Below are positions 9,566 through 19,441 of a stretch of DNA of 64,000 nucleotides, piece by piece. Under the pieces are notes generated by a model. It saw only the letters and a program-made list of their open reading frames with translations. It had not been told where the DNA came from and did no database searches. Both the position numbers and the translations under genes were made by a program. Positions within the stretch are counted from its first letter, which is position 1. Each line of letters begins with the position of its first letter. The stretch spans positions 62,001-126,000 of the forward strand of contig NZ_BAOG01000041.1 in the NCBI RefSeq assembly GCF_000400365.1, given 5' to 3'. The stretch is from Vibrio jasicida CAIM 1864 = LMG 25398 (lineage in GTDB: Bacteria; Pseudomonadota; Gammaproteobacteria; Enterobacterales; Vibrionaceae).

Positions 9566-9585
9566 GGAACACAGTATTGTGTTCC
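9566..9585 (-). promoter_or_regulatory. Hairpin in the rplM leader, candidate L13 autoregulatory element
   Basis: GGAACACA and TGTGTTCC form a perfect 8-bp stem with a 4-nt loop, 38 nt upstream of the rplM start. L13 leaders are known to bind L13 in E. coli. The match in structure has not been tested here. Confidence 0.4.
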
Positions 9586-9693
9586 CACACTGTCTAAGAG
9601 CCCAGTCATCACCCCTTCGAGTCGTTGGTTCTCTCGACCTTCTATGCCGAAATAACTTCGATATTCAGGTCTGCAGTAACGGTGGGTCGCAGG

Positions 9694-9722
9694 ATTATAG
9701 AGAAGAGCGAAGAAAAAATCAC
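9694..9722 (-). promoter_or_regulatory. Candidate rplM-rpsI promoter
   Basis: On the minus strand TATAAT (9694-9699) is followed by a GC-rich stretch (CCTGCGACCC) typical of stringently controlled ribosomal promoters. The -35 match (around 9717-9722) is weak. Confidence 0.4.
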
Positions 9723-9781
9723 CTTTTTTTGCGCCAAATCACTAATTTTTTCTTCACTTTTTTAAGATGAGTTGCTGTTTT

Positions 9782-10885
9782 TTACGCCAGATGCTCTCTC
9801 GCTAGGTATTCGCGACTCTGCATCTCAGTTAATCGAGACAAACAACGCTTAAACTCAAATTCCAGTAGCCCATCGCTATAAAGCGCCTCCATCGCCACTT
9901 CGGCGGAAATGATTAATTTCACGTTTCTCTCGTAAAACTCATCGACTAACGCAATAAAGCGCCTTGCTGCATCATCGACTTTACGGTCCATCTGCATCAC
10001 GTCCGCAAGCAATACGGTGTGGTAGATTCGAGACAGCTCAATGTAATCATTTTGGCTACGCGGAGTTTGGCACAACTGAGCAAAAGAAGCATGCAACACA
10101 CCATCACTGGCCTCAATCACTGCAACCTCGCGATGATTCACTTCAATCGTATTCGTTGCGGCTTTTCTTTCCCCAATCAGCTGTTGGTAGTATTGATTAA
10201 GGTTAACGGACGCTTGCTCATCAAGTGGGTAATGGTAAATCTCAGCTTGCTCTAGGGTTCTTAAACGGTAGTCCACACCACTATCGACATTGAGCACATC
10301 ACAACGCTCTAAGATCATGGCAATTGCAGGCATGAAACGTGCGCGTTGCAAACCATTGCGATATAGATTTTGAGGTTCAATATTCGAGGTCGCGACCAAA
10401 ATCATTTGACGTTTAAACATCTCTTGAAGCAACGTCGCTAAGATCATTGCATCGGTAATGTCTGAAACGAAAAACTCATCAAAACAAACAATATCTGATT
10501 CTTTCTTAAACAAGTCTGCCACTTTAGAAAGCGGATTTTCTACATCACCTAAACGCCTTAATTCATCATGTACTCGGTACATAAAGCGATGAAAATGCAC
10601 CCTCATTTTCCTTTCTGTTGGTAAGGCGTCAAAAAAAGCATCCATAAGGTAAGTTTTACCGCGCCCTACACCTCCCCAAAAGTACAGTCCTTTAGGAGGT
10701 TCTGGCATCTCGACTTTTTTACCTAGTAACTTTTGCCAAGTGCTAAGCTGAGGAATAGGTGTAGACTGAAAGTCGGCGATGGCATGGTAAAGTTCATCTA
10801 AAGCGACGACCGCGCTATATTGCGCTTCATCACGTTGGAATCCATGCTTGGCTATGTCTTGTTGGTATCGTTTTAATGGTGTCAT
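9782..10885 (-). CDS. zapE: Cell division ATPase ZapE (AFG1 family)
   Basis: ZapE is a peripheral AAA-type ATPase that associates with FtsZ and affects ring dynamics; it is related to mitochondrial Lace1/Afg1. The 367-residue protein has Walker A GGVGRGKTYLMD (about residues 71-82) and Walker B VCFDEFFV (about 134-141). The sensor segment LVATSNIEP (about 163-171) is the usual AFG1 form. Length and N-terminus MTPLKRYQQDI fit the family. It diverges from zapG across 197 bp, the common arrangement between the ribosomal and degQ regions. Confidence 0.94.
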   Translation of the reverse strand: MTPLKRYQQDIAKHGFQRDEAQYSAVVALDELYHAIADFQSTPIPQLSTWQKLLGKKVEMPEPPKGLYFWGGVGRGKTYLMDAFFDALPTERKMRVHFHRFMYRVHDELRRLGDVENPLSKVADLFKKESDIVCFDEFFVSDITDAMILATLLQEMFKRQMILVATSNIEPQNLYRNGLQRARFMPAIAMILERCDVLNVDSGVDYRLRTLEQAEIYHYPLDEQASVNLNQYYQQLIGERKAATNTIEVNHREVAVIEASDGVLHASFAQLCQTPRSQNDYIELSRIYHTVLLADVMQMDRKVDDAARRFIALVDEFYERNVKLIISAEVAMEALYSDGLLEFEFKRCLSRLTEMQSREYLAREHLA

Positions 10886-11082
10886 GGCACTGGGTCGTAT
10901 CAGAGGTACAGAGAAATTTTGTCACCTCGGGGTCAGCATTAGGAATAGAGAGATGTGGATATCAGTCCCCGAAGACATACCGCTATTTTTCTTTATCGGC
11001 TGTTCAAGCCATAGTAACATGGACAAGCACCGCGTGTAACTAAGTAGTAAAAGACTTGTTAAAACAACTATAAGGAGCAGTT

Positions 11083-11526
11083 ATGCCTTGGATTTATGCC
11101 ATTGTGGGTTTGCTGGTCGGTACAATCGTAGGCGTAGTCATTAGTAGACTAACCACCCCCGAATACAAAAAACAAAAGTCTGTGCAAAAAGAGCTAGAAG
11201 CAGCCAAATTTGAACTAGAGCAACAACGTCAAGAGCTGGTCGATCACTTTGCACAAACCGCAGAAATGTTGGATACGCTAGGTAAAGATTACACTAAGCT
11301 GTACCAACATATGGCAAAGACTTCATCAGAACTCTTGCCAAACTTGCCTGAGCAAGACAACCCATTCGACAAGAAAACGGCGATGTCTTCAGAGCAAATT
11401 GAAGAGCAACCATCTGAAGTCAATGAACAACCAAAAGACTATGCCAATGGCGCAACCGGCCTTTTGAAAGATAAAGAAAAAGAGATCATCGACGCACCTG
11501 AAGCCGTCACAGCAAAAGCCTCTTAA
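11083..11526 (+). CDS. zapG: Z-ring associated protein ZapG (YhcB, DUF1043)
   Basis: YhcB/ZapG is a small inner-membrane protein implicated in coordinating cell division and envelope growth. The 147-residue protein has one N-terminal transmembrane helix (about residues 3-22, IYAIVGLLVGTIVGVVIS). A coiled-coil segment follows (about 30-65, rich in E/K/Q/L), then an acidic, disordered-looking tail. The ribosome site AAGGAG lies 7 bp before the ATG. A hairpin plus T-run downstream separates it from degQ. Confidence 0.9.
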   Translation: MPWIYAIVGLLVGTIVGVVISRLTTPEYKKQKSVQKELEAAKFELEQQRQELVDHFAQTAEMLDTLGKDYTKLYQHMAKTSSELLPNLPEQDNPFDKKTAMSSEQIEEQPSEVNEQPKDYANGATGLLKDKEKEIIDAPEAVTAKAS

Positions 11527-11546
11527 TCTTCTCTCTTCTTCCTATT

Positions 11547-11592
11547 GGGTCAATACATATTCATTTCTTATCAATTTGTGTTGACCCTTTTT
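11547..11592 (+). terminator. Likely terminator after zapG
   Basis: GGGTCAATACA (11547-11557) pairs with TGTGTTGACCC (11577-11587) with one wobble pair and a 19-nt loop, followed by TTTTT. Confidence 0.65.
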
Positions 11593-11620
11593 GAACTTTT
11601 CTTAAGCAACTCATCTCTAA
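11592..11620 (+). promoter_or_regulatory. Candidate sigma-E promoter of degQ
   Basis: TGAACTT (11592-11598), then 17 bp, then TCTAA (11616-11620), close to the sigma-E consensus GGAACTT / TCTRA. It lies about 100 bp before the degQ start and directly after the zapG hairpin. Confidence 0.5.
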
Positions 11621-11725
11621 CTTGCAGTGACCTGCCACCCCGTTTCGATTATCCAGACCAATACTTAAACACATAATGGTTAGGATATTTCTTTTTGGCA
11701 GACTGGTTTCAAGAGGAGTTATTGG

Positions 11726-13093
11726 ATGAAAAAACCGTTGCTTGCGTTAACCGTTCTATCTTTAAGCTTAAGTTCAATCATCACCCCAATCTCAGCTACG
11801 GCAGCACTTCCTTTAAGTGTTGATGGTGAGCAATTACCAAGCCTTGCACCTATGCTAGAAAAAGTGACCCCTGCGGTCGTCAGCATTGCGGTAGAGGGCA
11901 AACAGGTGCAAACCAGCCGTATTCCAGAACAGTTTCAGTTTTTCTTTGGCCCTGAATTTCCAACAGAACAAACTCGAGAACGTCCATTCCGAGGGTTGGG
12001 CTCAGGCGTGATCATTGACGCGAAGAAAGGTCAGATAGTAACAAACTACCACGTAATAAAAGGCGCAGATGATATTAGAGTTCGCCTTTACGATGGTAGA
12101 GAGTACGACGCAGAATTGGTTGGCGGTGACGAAATGTCGGACATTGCCTTGCTTAAATTAGAAAAGGCGAAAGACCTAACTCAAATTAAAGTGGCAGATT
12201 CAGACGCATTGCGTGTGGGTGATTTTACCGTGGCAATTGGTAACCCATTTGGTCTAGGACAAACGGTCACTTCTGGTATTGTTTCTGCACTTGGCCGAAG
12301 CGGCTTAAACGTGGAGAACTTTGAGAACTTCATTCAAACCGATGCGGCTATCAATAGCGGTAACTCTGGCGGCGCATTAGTGAACCTCAATGGTGAACTG
12401 ATTGGTATTAATACCGCAATCCTAGGCCCAAATGGCGGTAATGTTGGTATCGGCTTTGCCATTCCATCCAACATGATGCAAAACCTAACGGATCAAATTC
12501 TAGAGTTTGGTGAAGTGAAACGCGGTATGTTGGGCGTTCAGGGTGGTGAAGTCACTTCAGAATTGGCAGAAGCACTAGGTTACGAGTCAAGCAAAGGCGC
12601 TTTTGTTAGTCAAGTGGTCCCAGACAGTGCCGCTGATAAAGCAGGCTTGAAAGCCGGAGACGTGATTGTTTCCGTCAATGGTAAATCGATTGATACCTTC
12701 TCTGAACTTCGCGCCAAAGTTGCAACACTAGGTGCTGGCAAAAAAATTGAACTTGGTGTGATTCGTGACGGTAAGAGCAAGAGTTTTGATGTCACTTTAG
12801 GCGAGTCTACCAATATCAAAGCGAAGGCTGAAACGTTGCATGAGGGCTTAAAAGGTGCCGAGTTAAGTAACACGACACCAAACGATAAGATTCAAGGGGT
12901 CAAGGTGACCAGCGTGGTCGAGAACTCACCTGCAGCACAGTACCAACTTGAGCAAGACGATATCATCATTGGTGTGAACCGCAAACGCGTGAAGAACTTA
13001 GCGGAGCTGCGCGCCATCGTTGAGAAGCACAAAGGCGTGTTAGCAATCAATGTTCAACGTGGAGACCGCACGGTTTACTTAGTTATTCGATAA
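11726..13093 (+). CDS. degQ: Periplasmic serine protease DegQ/DegP (Do family)
   Basis: This is a periplasmic protease-chaperone that degrades misfolded envelope proteins. The 455-residue protein has a signal peptide (about residues 1-27), a trypsin-like domain with the triad His109 (TNYHVI), Asp139 (SDIALL) and Ser214 (GNSGGA), and two PDZ domains (about 260-350 and 365-450). Length and the short LA-loop region fit DegQ better than DegP, but vibrios often carry one enzyme doing both jobs. The ribosome site AGAGGAG is strong. degS follows 180 bp downstream behind a terminator, so the two are neighbours but separately controlled. Confidence 0.94.
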   Translation: MKKPLLALTVLSLSLSSIITPISATAALPLSVDGEQLPSLAPMLEKVTPAVVSIAVEGKQVQTSRIPEQFQFFFGPEFPTEQTRERPFRGLGSGVIIDAKKGQIVTNYHVIKGADDIRVRLYDGREYDAELVGGDEMSDIALLKLEKAKDLTQIKVADSDALRVGDFTVAIGNPFGLGQTVTSGIVSALGRSGLNVENFENFIQTDAAINSGNSGGALVNLNGELIGINTAILGPNGGNVGIGFAIPSNMMQNLTDQILEFGEVKRGMLGVQGGEVTSELAEALGYESSKGAFVSQVVPDSAADKAGLKAGDVIVSVNGKSIDTFSELRAKVATLGAGKKIELGVIRDGKSKSFDVTLGESTNIKAKAETLHEGLKGAELSNTTPNDKIQGVKVTSVVENSPAAQYQLEQDDIIIGVNRKRVKNLAELRAIVEKHKGVLAINVQRGDRTVYLVIR

Positions 13094-13173
13094 TCCATCA
13101 ACAAGAGCGATGAGTGCTTCTCCGTTTTATTCGAGAACACTCCTATACTTTACCTTGTATGTCATGGTTTTTT

Positions 13174-13212
13174 AAAAGGGCAAGGCAATCACGTCTTGCC
13201 CTTTTGTTATTT
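13174..13212 (+). terminator. Terminator of degQ
   Basis: AAAAGGGCAAG (13174-13184) pairs with CTTGCCCTTTT (13195-13205), loop of 10 nt, followed by a GTTATTTTT tract. Confidence 0.88.
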
Positions 13213-13273
13213 TTCAATGTAGTGCTATCCTTCTCTTTTCTATCCCAATCGGGCGCCCAATCATGGAGAGGTT

Positions 13274-14341
13274 ATGCTTAGCTTTTTGTTACGTTCTGTC
13301 TTTTTAGGCTTAGCAACTGCCGTCATAGTGTTGCTCGCTGTCCCTTCTTTGCGTAGCAATGTCATTCCTGACGCCCTTGTTGATACACAACCGAGTAATA
13401 TCGCCTCACTTGAAGTGTCTTTTAATCAAGCCGTGAGAAAAGCCGCACCTGCCGTAGTAAATATCTACAGCCGAAAATACGTTGAAAACGACCGCAGCAA
13501 GCTTTCTACACAAGGCTTGGGTTCCGGCGTGATCGTAAGTGAGAAAGGCTACATCATCACGAACTATCATGTAGTGGCGCAAGCAGACCAAATTGTTGTC
13601 GCACTTCAAGATGGCCGAGTGGCAGCCGCACAGTTGGTGGGGACTGACAAACGCACAGATATCGCGATTTTGCGTGTCGAAGGCTCTAACCTACCGGTTA
13701 TCCCTCTGAACTCTGAATATAAGCCTCAGGTGGGCGATGTTGTACTGGCTATTGGTAACCCTTACAACTTGGGACAAACCACAACGTTCGGCATTATCTC
13801 TGCGACAGGTCGTTCATCAATCAGTGATGGTCGACAAGCCTTTATTCAGACCGATGCAGCAATCAACGAGGGTAACTCCGGAGGTGCATTGGTGAACACT
13901 CAAGGTGAACTGGTCGGTATCAATACCGCGTCATTCCAACAAGCGACAGACCTTGAAACCTACGGTATCTCGTTTGCCATTCCGGCACCGCTCGCCAACA
14001 AGATCATGCAGAAGATCATCGCAGATGGCCGAGTAATCCGTGGCTATATCGGTATTGATGGACAAGATATTAACGCCGTGACCGCTCGTCTATTGGGCAA
14101 TGAGCACATTGGTGGCATTGTCGTACTTGGCATTGATCCAAATGGCCCTGCAAGTGCTGCTGGCTTTGAGAAACAAGACATCATCATCAGTATCAATGGC
14201 ACCAAAGTTCAAGGGCGACAAAGCGTGATGGACATTGTCACTGACTTACGACCAGGAACGTCAGTCGACGTTGGGATTATCCGCAAGGGTAAAGAGATGA
14301 ACGTAAAAGTCACCATCGCCGAAGACAAACAAGAAGCATAA
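13274..14341 (+). CDS. degS: Site-1 protease DegS, activator of the sigma-E response
   Basis: DegS is anchored in the inner membrane and, when its PDZ domain binds the C-termini of misfolded porins, cuts the anti-sigma factor RseA to release sigma-E. The 355-residue protein has an N-terminal anchor (about residues 4-24). The triad is His99 (TNYHVV), Asp129 (TDIAIL) and Ser202 (EGNSGGA). A single PDZ domain occupies about 255-340; one rather than two PDZ domains and the uncleaved anchor separate it from DegQ. The start follows GGAGAGG at good spacing. Confidence 0.95.
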   Translation: MLSFLLRSVFLGLATAVIVLLAVPSLRSNVIPDALVDTQPSNIASLEVSFNQAVRKAAPAVVNIYSRKYVENDRSKLSTQGLGSGVIVSEKGYIITNYHVVAQADQIVVALQDGRVAAAQLVGTDKRTDIAILRVEGSNLPVIPLNSEYKPQVGDVVLAIGNPYNLGQTTTFGIISATGRSSISDGRQAFIQTDAAINEGNSGGALVNTQGELVGINTASFQQATDLETYGISFAIPAPLANKIMQKIIADGRVIRGYIGIDGQDINAVTARLLGNEHIGGIVVLGIDPNGPASAAGFEKQDIIISINGTKVQGRQSVMDIVTDLRPGTSVDVGIIRKGKEMNVKVTIAEDKQEA

Positions 14342-14371
14342 AAAAATCCCAGCCATTGGCTGGGATTTTTG
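14341..14371. terminator. Bidirectional terminator between degS and parC
   Basis: AAAATCCCAGCC (14343-14354) pairs with GGCTGGGATTTT (14358-14369), loop ATT, with A-run before and T-run after. It serves both convergent genes. Confidence 0.92.
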
Positions 14372-14379
14372 TTTGTGTG

Positions 14380-16668
14380 TTACTCGCTATCACTTGGCTC
14401 TTCTGAAGTGTCTGAGGCTCCCCCCATATCCACTTCAATACGCGTTACGCGCTGCAAGCCTCTCGGCAATAAGCTACCTCGGCGGCCACGTTCACCACGG
14501 AAGTTTTCTAAGTCCGCTGGTTTCAATCCCAACTTGCGCTTACCGGCATACAACGTCAGAGAAGCACCTTGTGGCAATGCCATCAAGTGAGACAGAACCT
14601 CTTCGCGCTCTTTAGCTTTCGCCGCTGGAATATTGATGATCTTGTTGCCTTTACCTTTCGCCAATTGCGGCAGGTCTTTAATAGGGAACAACAGCATACG
14701 ACCTTGGTTGGTGATTGCTAAGATTTCATCCGAATCCAGATCCGCAATCGTCTTCGGTGTCATCACCTCAGAGTTGGCCGGTAGCGTCACGAGTGCCTTA
14801 CCACTGCGGTTCTTAGACAGTAGCTCAGAGCCTTTACATACAAAGCCATAGCCCGCATCAGAACCCACCAGCCATAGCTGCTCATCTTCACCCATGATCA
14901 CTTGGCGAATACTGCTACCAGCCGTGATGTTCAGGCGGCCAGTAATCGGCTCACCTTGGCTTCGCGCTGATGGTAGCGAGTGTGACTCTAATGAGTAGCT
15001 TCGGCCATCGCTACCGAAGAACACCGCTTGTTGGCTGCTCTTACCGCGAGCATGCGCAAGGTAGTTATCACCAGATTTATAGCTTAAGCCTTCTGCATCA
15101 ACATCGTGGCCTTTCGCATGGCGAATCCAGCCTTTCTCTGAAAGAACCACTGTGATTGGCTCACTTGGTACTAGGTCACGCTCAGTCAACGCTTTTGCTT
15201 CTGCACGCTCAACCAATGGAGAGCGACGGTCATCACCGTATTTCTCTGCGTCCGCTTTAATCTCTTTCTTCAGTAGTGTGTTCAGACGACGCTCAGAGCC
15301 TAATAGCTGTTCTAGCTTCTCACGCTCTTTTTCTAGCTCGTCTTGTTCACCACGGATCTTCATCTCTTCTAGTTTTGCTAGATGACGAAGTTTAGTATCT
15401 AGAATCGCATCCGCTTGGATATCAGTAATACCAAAGCGTTCCATCAAGACCGCTTTTGGGTCGTCTTCAGTACGAATGATCTCAATCACTTCATCTAGAT
15501 TTAGGTAAGCAACTAACAAACCTTCCAAGATGTGTAAACGAGCCATCACTTTGTCTAGGCGATATTGTAGACGACGACGCACAGTAGTACGACGGAACTC
15601 AATCCACTCAGACAGAATTTGTACCAGACCTTTCACTTGAGGACGGTTATCGAGACCGATCATGTTCAAGTTAACGCGGAAGCTGCGCTCAAGATCCGTT
15701 GAAGCGAATAAGTGATTCATCAACAAATCACAGTCAACGCGGTTTGACTTAGGCACAACGACGATTCGCGTTGGGTTCTCGTGATCCGATTCGTCACGAA
15801 GGTCGTCTACCATTGGTAGCTTCTTCGCACGCATTTGGTTCGCGATTTGTTCTAGTAACTTCGCACCCGATACTTGGTGTGGCAGAGAAGTAATGACGAT
15901 ATCAGAACCTTCTTTGTGCCATACCGCACGCATCTTGATACTACCGCGGCCGTTACGGTAAATCTTCTCGATATCTGCTTGTGGTGAAGTAATTTCTGCT
16001 TCCGTTGGGTAATCTGGACCTTTCACAAACTGCATCACATCAGGCAGTTCAGCTTTCGGGTTGTCGATTAAGTGGATGGTTGCATCTGCTACTTCACGAA
16101 CATTGTGAGGCGGAATATCCGTCGCCATACCAACCGCGATACCAGTTACACCGTTTAGCAGGATATGAGGCAGACGCGCAGGCAACATTTGTGGCTCTTT
16201 CATCGTGCCATCAAAGTTTGGTTGCCATTCAACCGTGCCTTGACCTAACTCGCCTAGTAGAACTTCAGCAAACTTGGACAGTTTTGCTTCGGTATAACGC
16301 ATTGCAGCGAATGATTTCGGGTCATCTGGCGCACCCCAGTTACCTTGACCATCTACCAATGGGTAACGGTAAGAGAATGGCTGAGCCATGAGTACCATCG
16401 CTTCGTAGCACGCTGAGTCACCATGCGGATGGTATTTACCCAGTACGTCACCAACGGTACGTGCTGATTTTTTATATTTCGCTGATGCCGAAAGACCAAG
16501 CTCTGACATTGCGTAAATGATGCGTCGTTGAACCGGTTTTAGACCATCACCAATGTATGGCAATGCGCGATCCATGATTACGTACATCGAGTAGTTCAGA
16601 TAAGCGTCTTCAGTGAACTTGCGCATTGGCAACTGTTCAACGCCATCATAAGTAATTTCTGTAGACAT
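14380..16668 (-). CDS. parC: DNA topoisomerase IV subunit A
   Basis: ParC is the DNA-cleaving subunit of topoisomerase IV, which unlinks daughter chromosomes. The 762-residue protein has the breakage-reunion domain with the catalytic Tyr in [10 protein letters not shown]. The quinolone-determining stretch [11 protein letters not shown] carries Ser85 and Glu89, the unmutated forms. The C-terminal beta-pinwheel (about residues 500-740) is followed by a short acidic tail. It follows parE by 3 bp, so they are one transcript, and it ends at the terminator shared with degS. Confidence 0.97.
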   Translation of the reverse strand: MSTEITYDGVEQLPMRKFTEDAYLNYSMYVIMDRALPYIGDGLKPVQRRIIYAMSELGLSASAKYKKSARTVGDVLGKYHPHGDSACYEAMVLMAQPFSYRYPLVDGQGNWGAPDDPKSFAAMRYTEAKLSKFAEVLLGELGQGTVEWQPNFDGTMKEPQMLPARLPHILLNGVTGIAVGMATDIPPHNVREVADATIHLIDNPKAELPDVMQFVKGPDYPTEAEITSPQADIEKIYRNGRGSIKMRAVWHKEGSDIVITSLPHQVSGAKLLEQIANQMRAKKLPMVDDLRDESDHENPTRIVVVPKSNRVDCDLLMNHLFASTDLERSFRVNLNMIGLDNRPQVKGLVQILSEWIEFRRTTVRRRLQYRLDKVMARLHILEGLLVAYLNLDEVIEIIRTEDDPKAVLMERFGITDIQADAILDTKLRHLAKLEEMKIRGEQDELEKEREKLEQLLGSERRLNTLLKKEIKADAEKYGDDRRSPLVERAEAKALTERDLVPSEPITVVLSEKGWIRHAKGHDVDAEGLSYKSGDNYLAHARGKSSQQAVFFGSDGRSYSLESHSLPSARSQGEPITGRLNITAGSSIRQVIMGEDEQLWLVGSDAGYGFVCKGSELLSKNRSGKALVTLPANSEVMTPKTIADLDSDEILAITNQGRMLLFPIKDLPQLAKGKGNKIINIPAAKAKEREEVLSHLMALPQGASLTLYAGKRKLGLKPADLENFRGERGRRGSLLPRGLQRVTRIEVDMGGASDTSEEPSDSE

Positions 16669-16671
16669 CCG

Positions 16672-18552
16672 TTAAACCTCTGCCATATCGCCATTGCTTT
16701 GTAGCCAAGTGCGACGGTCATCTGCTCGTTTTTTACCAAGCAACATGTCCATCATTTCCATGGTCGCCGCAGAATCATCGATGGTTAACTGAACCAGACG
16801 TCGCGTATTTGGATCCATGGTAGTTTCGCGCAACTGAAGTGGGTTCATCTCACCCAGACCTTTGAATCGTTGCACGTTGATTTTGGCTTTCTTCTTCGAC
16901 AAGCGCTCTAATACGCCATCTTTTTCGTCATCATCGAGGGCATAGAATACTTCTTTACCACAGTCGATACGGTACAGAGGCGGCATCGCTACGTAGATAT
17001 GACCAGCTTCAACCAGCGCACGGAAGTGACGTGTGAACAGTGCACACAATAGCGTTGCGATGTGCAGACCATCCGAGTCCGCATCGGCAAGGATACAGAT
17101 CTTACCGTAGCGAAGGCTGTCTAGGTTGTCGCTGTCTGGGTCGATCCCCAAAGCTACCGAGATGTCATGAACTTCTTGAGAAGCCAAAACTTGGTCTGCA
17201 GAGACTTCCCACGTGTTTAGGATCTTACCGCGCAGTGGCATCACCGCTTGGAACTCACGATCACGAGCTTGTTTGGCAGAACCGCCCGCCGAGTCACCCT
17301 CTACAAAGAAGATTTCTGTGCGGTTTAAGTCTTGTACTGAACAATCCGTTAGCTTACCAGGCAGTGCAGGACCAGATGCTACCTTCTTACGTACAACCTT
17401 TTTGCTCGCACGCATACGACGATGCGCGTTCGCGATACAAACTTCAGCAAGTTGCTCTGCAAGTTGTGGTTTTTCGTTCAACCAAAGACTGAATGAATCT
17501 TTCACTACACCAGATACAAACGCAGCGGTTTGACGAGAAGACAAACGCTCTTTAGTCTGACCGGCAAACTGTGGATCTTGAATCTTAACCGACAGGACGT
17601 ATGAACAACGGTCGAAGACATCATCGCCAGTTAGTTTTACGCCACGAGGCAACAAGTTACGGAATTCACAGAACTCACGCATTGCATCAAGCAAACCTTG
17701 GCGAAGGCCGTTTACGTGTGTACCACCTTGCGCAGTCGGGATAAGGTTCACGTAACTCTCGGTGATCATCTCGCCGCCTTCTGGCTGCCAGATCACGGCC
17801 CAATTTGCTGCTTCTGTTTCGGCTGAGAATTCACCAGTAAATGGTTCTTCTGGCAGAACGGTATAACCTTTCACACCTTCCGCTAGATAGTCTTTCAAAC
17901 CATCTTCGTAGAACCATTTGTAGTCTTTGTTGTTTACTTTATCTGTGAAAGTAATTTCTAGGCCAGGACAAAGTACTGCTTTCGCACGCAGGTTATTCAC
18001 CAGACGAGTTACTGAGAAGTTTGCAGAATCAAAGTACTTAGCATCTGGCCAGAAGTGCACACTGGTGCCACGGTTACGACGACCACATGTGCCGACAACC
18101 GTCAGGTCAGAAACTTTATCACCGTGTTCAAAAGCAATCTCATACACTTGACCGTCACGACGTACGGTCACTTCCACACGCTTAGACAGCGCGTTTACAA
18201 CAGAGATACCTACACCGTGCAAACCACCAGAGAATTGATAGTTCTTGTTAGAGAATTTACCACCCGCGTGAAGCTTACATAGGATCAGTTCAACACCTGA
18301 AACCTTCTCTTCTGGGTGGATATCAACAGGCATGCCTCGACCATCATCGATCACTTCTAGTGATTGGTCAGCATGTAGGATGACTTGTACTTTTGAGGCA
18401 TGTCCGGCTAGCGCTTCATCGACACTGTTATCGATAACTTCTTGGCCCAAGTGGTTTGGGCGCGCTGTATCCGTATACATCCCTGGTCGGCGACGTACTG
18501 GCTCTAAGCCATTCAGTACTTCAATGGCACCAGCATTATATTGTTCAGTCAT
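16672..18552 (-). CDS. parE: DNA topoisomerase IV subunit B
   Basis: ParE is the ATPase subunit of topoisomerase IV. The 626-residue protein starts MTEQYNAGAIEVLNGLEPVR. It has the GHKL ATPase motifs (EVIDNSVDEA with the Mg-binding Asn, DDGRGMP, GGLHGVG) and the TOPRIM acidic residues (FVEGDSAGG, DADSDG). PLRGKILNTWEV is the region aligned with quinolone-resistance sites. The length near 626 rather than 800 separates it from GyrB. It starts 248 bp downstream of yqiA in a region with no gene on either strand. Confidence 0.97.
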   Translation of the reverse strand: MTEQYNAGAIEVLNGLEPVRRRPGMYTDTARPNHLGQEVIDNSVDEALAGHASKVQVILHADQSLEVIDDGRGMPVDIHPEEKVSGVELILCKLHAGGKFSNKNYQFSGGLHGVGISVVNALSKRVEVTVRRDGQVYEIAFEHGDKVSDLTVVGTCGRRNRGTSVHFWPDAKYFDSANFSVTRLVNNLRAKAVLCPGLEITFTDKVNNKDYKWFYEDGLKDYLAEGVKGYTVLPEEPFTGEFSAETEAANWAVIWQPEGGEMITESYVNLIPTAQGGTHVNGLRQGLLDAMREFCEFRNLLPRGVKLTGDDVFDRCSYVLSVKIQDPQFAGQTKERLSSRQTAAFVSGVVKDSFSLWLNEKPQLAEQLAEVCIANAHRRMRASKKVVRKKVASGPALPGKLTDCSVQDLNRTEIFFVEGDSAGGSAKQARDREFQAVMPLRGKILNTWEVSADQVLASQEVHDISVALGIDPDSDNLDSLRYGKICILADADSDGLHIATLLCALFTRHFRALVEAGHIYVAMPPLYRIDCGKEVFYALDDDEKDGVLERLSKKKAKINVQRFKGLGEMNPLQLRETTMDPNTRRLVQLTIDDSAATMEMMDMLLGKKRADDRRTWLQSNGDMAEV

Positions 18553-18799
18553 AATACGGAATTGTTCTCAAAGTTTACTTGTAACCCGAGCCTCACCGAT
18601 GGGTGAGCGATACTCGAGAAACGAAAAAGCTACCCCGTCAGCACCCTTCTCATTGATCGGTCATGCATAACAAAGTAGTCAGGGCTTTACACCCCTAAGA
18701 TCTTTTCGGCAAAACATAGTCGGAAAGCATACCCGCTATGTCAAGAAACGGTTGGATATATCAATAAAAACTATGAGCCTATTCCAATCGCTCTAGAAA

Positions 18800-19384
18800 T
18801 CACAAATTTAAGAATTTAATGATTTGAGCAGGATAACGCTCAAAGCCAATAAAACTGTGATCACCGCCTTCTTCTACGCTTTTCTTAGCATCGGTAAATT
18901 TCTCTACCGCTTGGCGATAATCCAGAACCTCATCTTCTGTTTGCTGTAACAGCCAGAAGGATTGAGGCGACGCGATGCTTTTTACATCAAGAGCTTTCAG
19001 CTCGTCAATATGACAAGCTTCAAGTGTATAGGTTTCGTGCGTGTATGGGTTAGTTTGCTCCCCCAAATAGTCTATCAACAGCTCATAAGGCTTAACCGCA
19101 GGGTTAACAACGACCGCACGAAAACCAAATTGCGCGTTCAACCACGTAGACATGTAGCCCCCCAGAGAGCTGCCCACTAAACCAATGTTATAGTCACCTT
19201 TATATTGCTCAACAATCTCTAATAGACATTGAGCGGCAAGTTGTGGAAAGCATGGCAATTGAGGCACAACAACTTTAATGTCTGGGCGCTGCTGTTCACA
19301 GTACTCTTTCATCAAATTCGCCTTCATTGAAAGTGGCGAACTGTTAAAACCATGGATATACAGTAGTAGCGCCGGTTTGCTCAT
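18800..19384 (-). CDS. yqiA: YqiA-type alpha/beta hydrolase (esterase)
   Basis: YqiA is a small cytosolic esterase with activity on short acyl esters; its physiological substrate is unknown. The 194-residue protein has the family opening LLYIHGFNSSPLS. The nucleophile motif GSSLGG holds Ser73, and the likely acid and base lie in EDEVLDYR and GGDHSF near the C-terminus. It lies in the conserved nudF-yqiB-cpdA-yqiA-parE cluster. A hairpin lies just upstream, so part of the transcription may restart here. Confidence 0.92.
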   Translation of the reverse strand: MSKPALLLYIHGFNSSPLSMKANLMKEYCEQQRPDIKVVVPQLPCFPQLAAQCLLEIVEQYKGDYNIGLVGSSLGGYMSTWLNAQFGFRAVVVNPAVKPYELLIDYLGEQTNPYTHETYTLEACHIDELKALDVKSIASPQSFWLLQQTEDEVLDYRQAVEKFTDAKKSVEEGGDHSFIGFERYPAQIIKFLNL

Positions 19385-19400
19385 AAAAGCCTCACAGAAG

Positions 19401-19430
19401 AAAAAGTAAGCCCGAACATAAAGTTCGGGC
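19401..19430 (-). terminator. Hairpin between cpdA and yqiA, probable partial terminator
   Basis: GCCCGAAC (19410-19417) pairs with GTTCGGGC (19423-19430), loop of 5. On the minus strand it is followed by TTACTTTTTCTT. Confidence 0.65.
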
Positions 19431-19441
19431 GTGATATTTGG

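Noticed and set aside
15152..18670. Long plus-strand frames opposite parC and parE
   Set aside because: Ser/Arg-rich, low-complexity translations typical of antisense to acidic helical proteins, with no recognisable domain.
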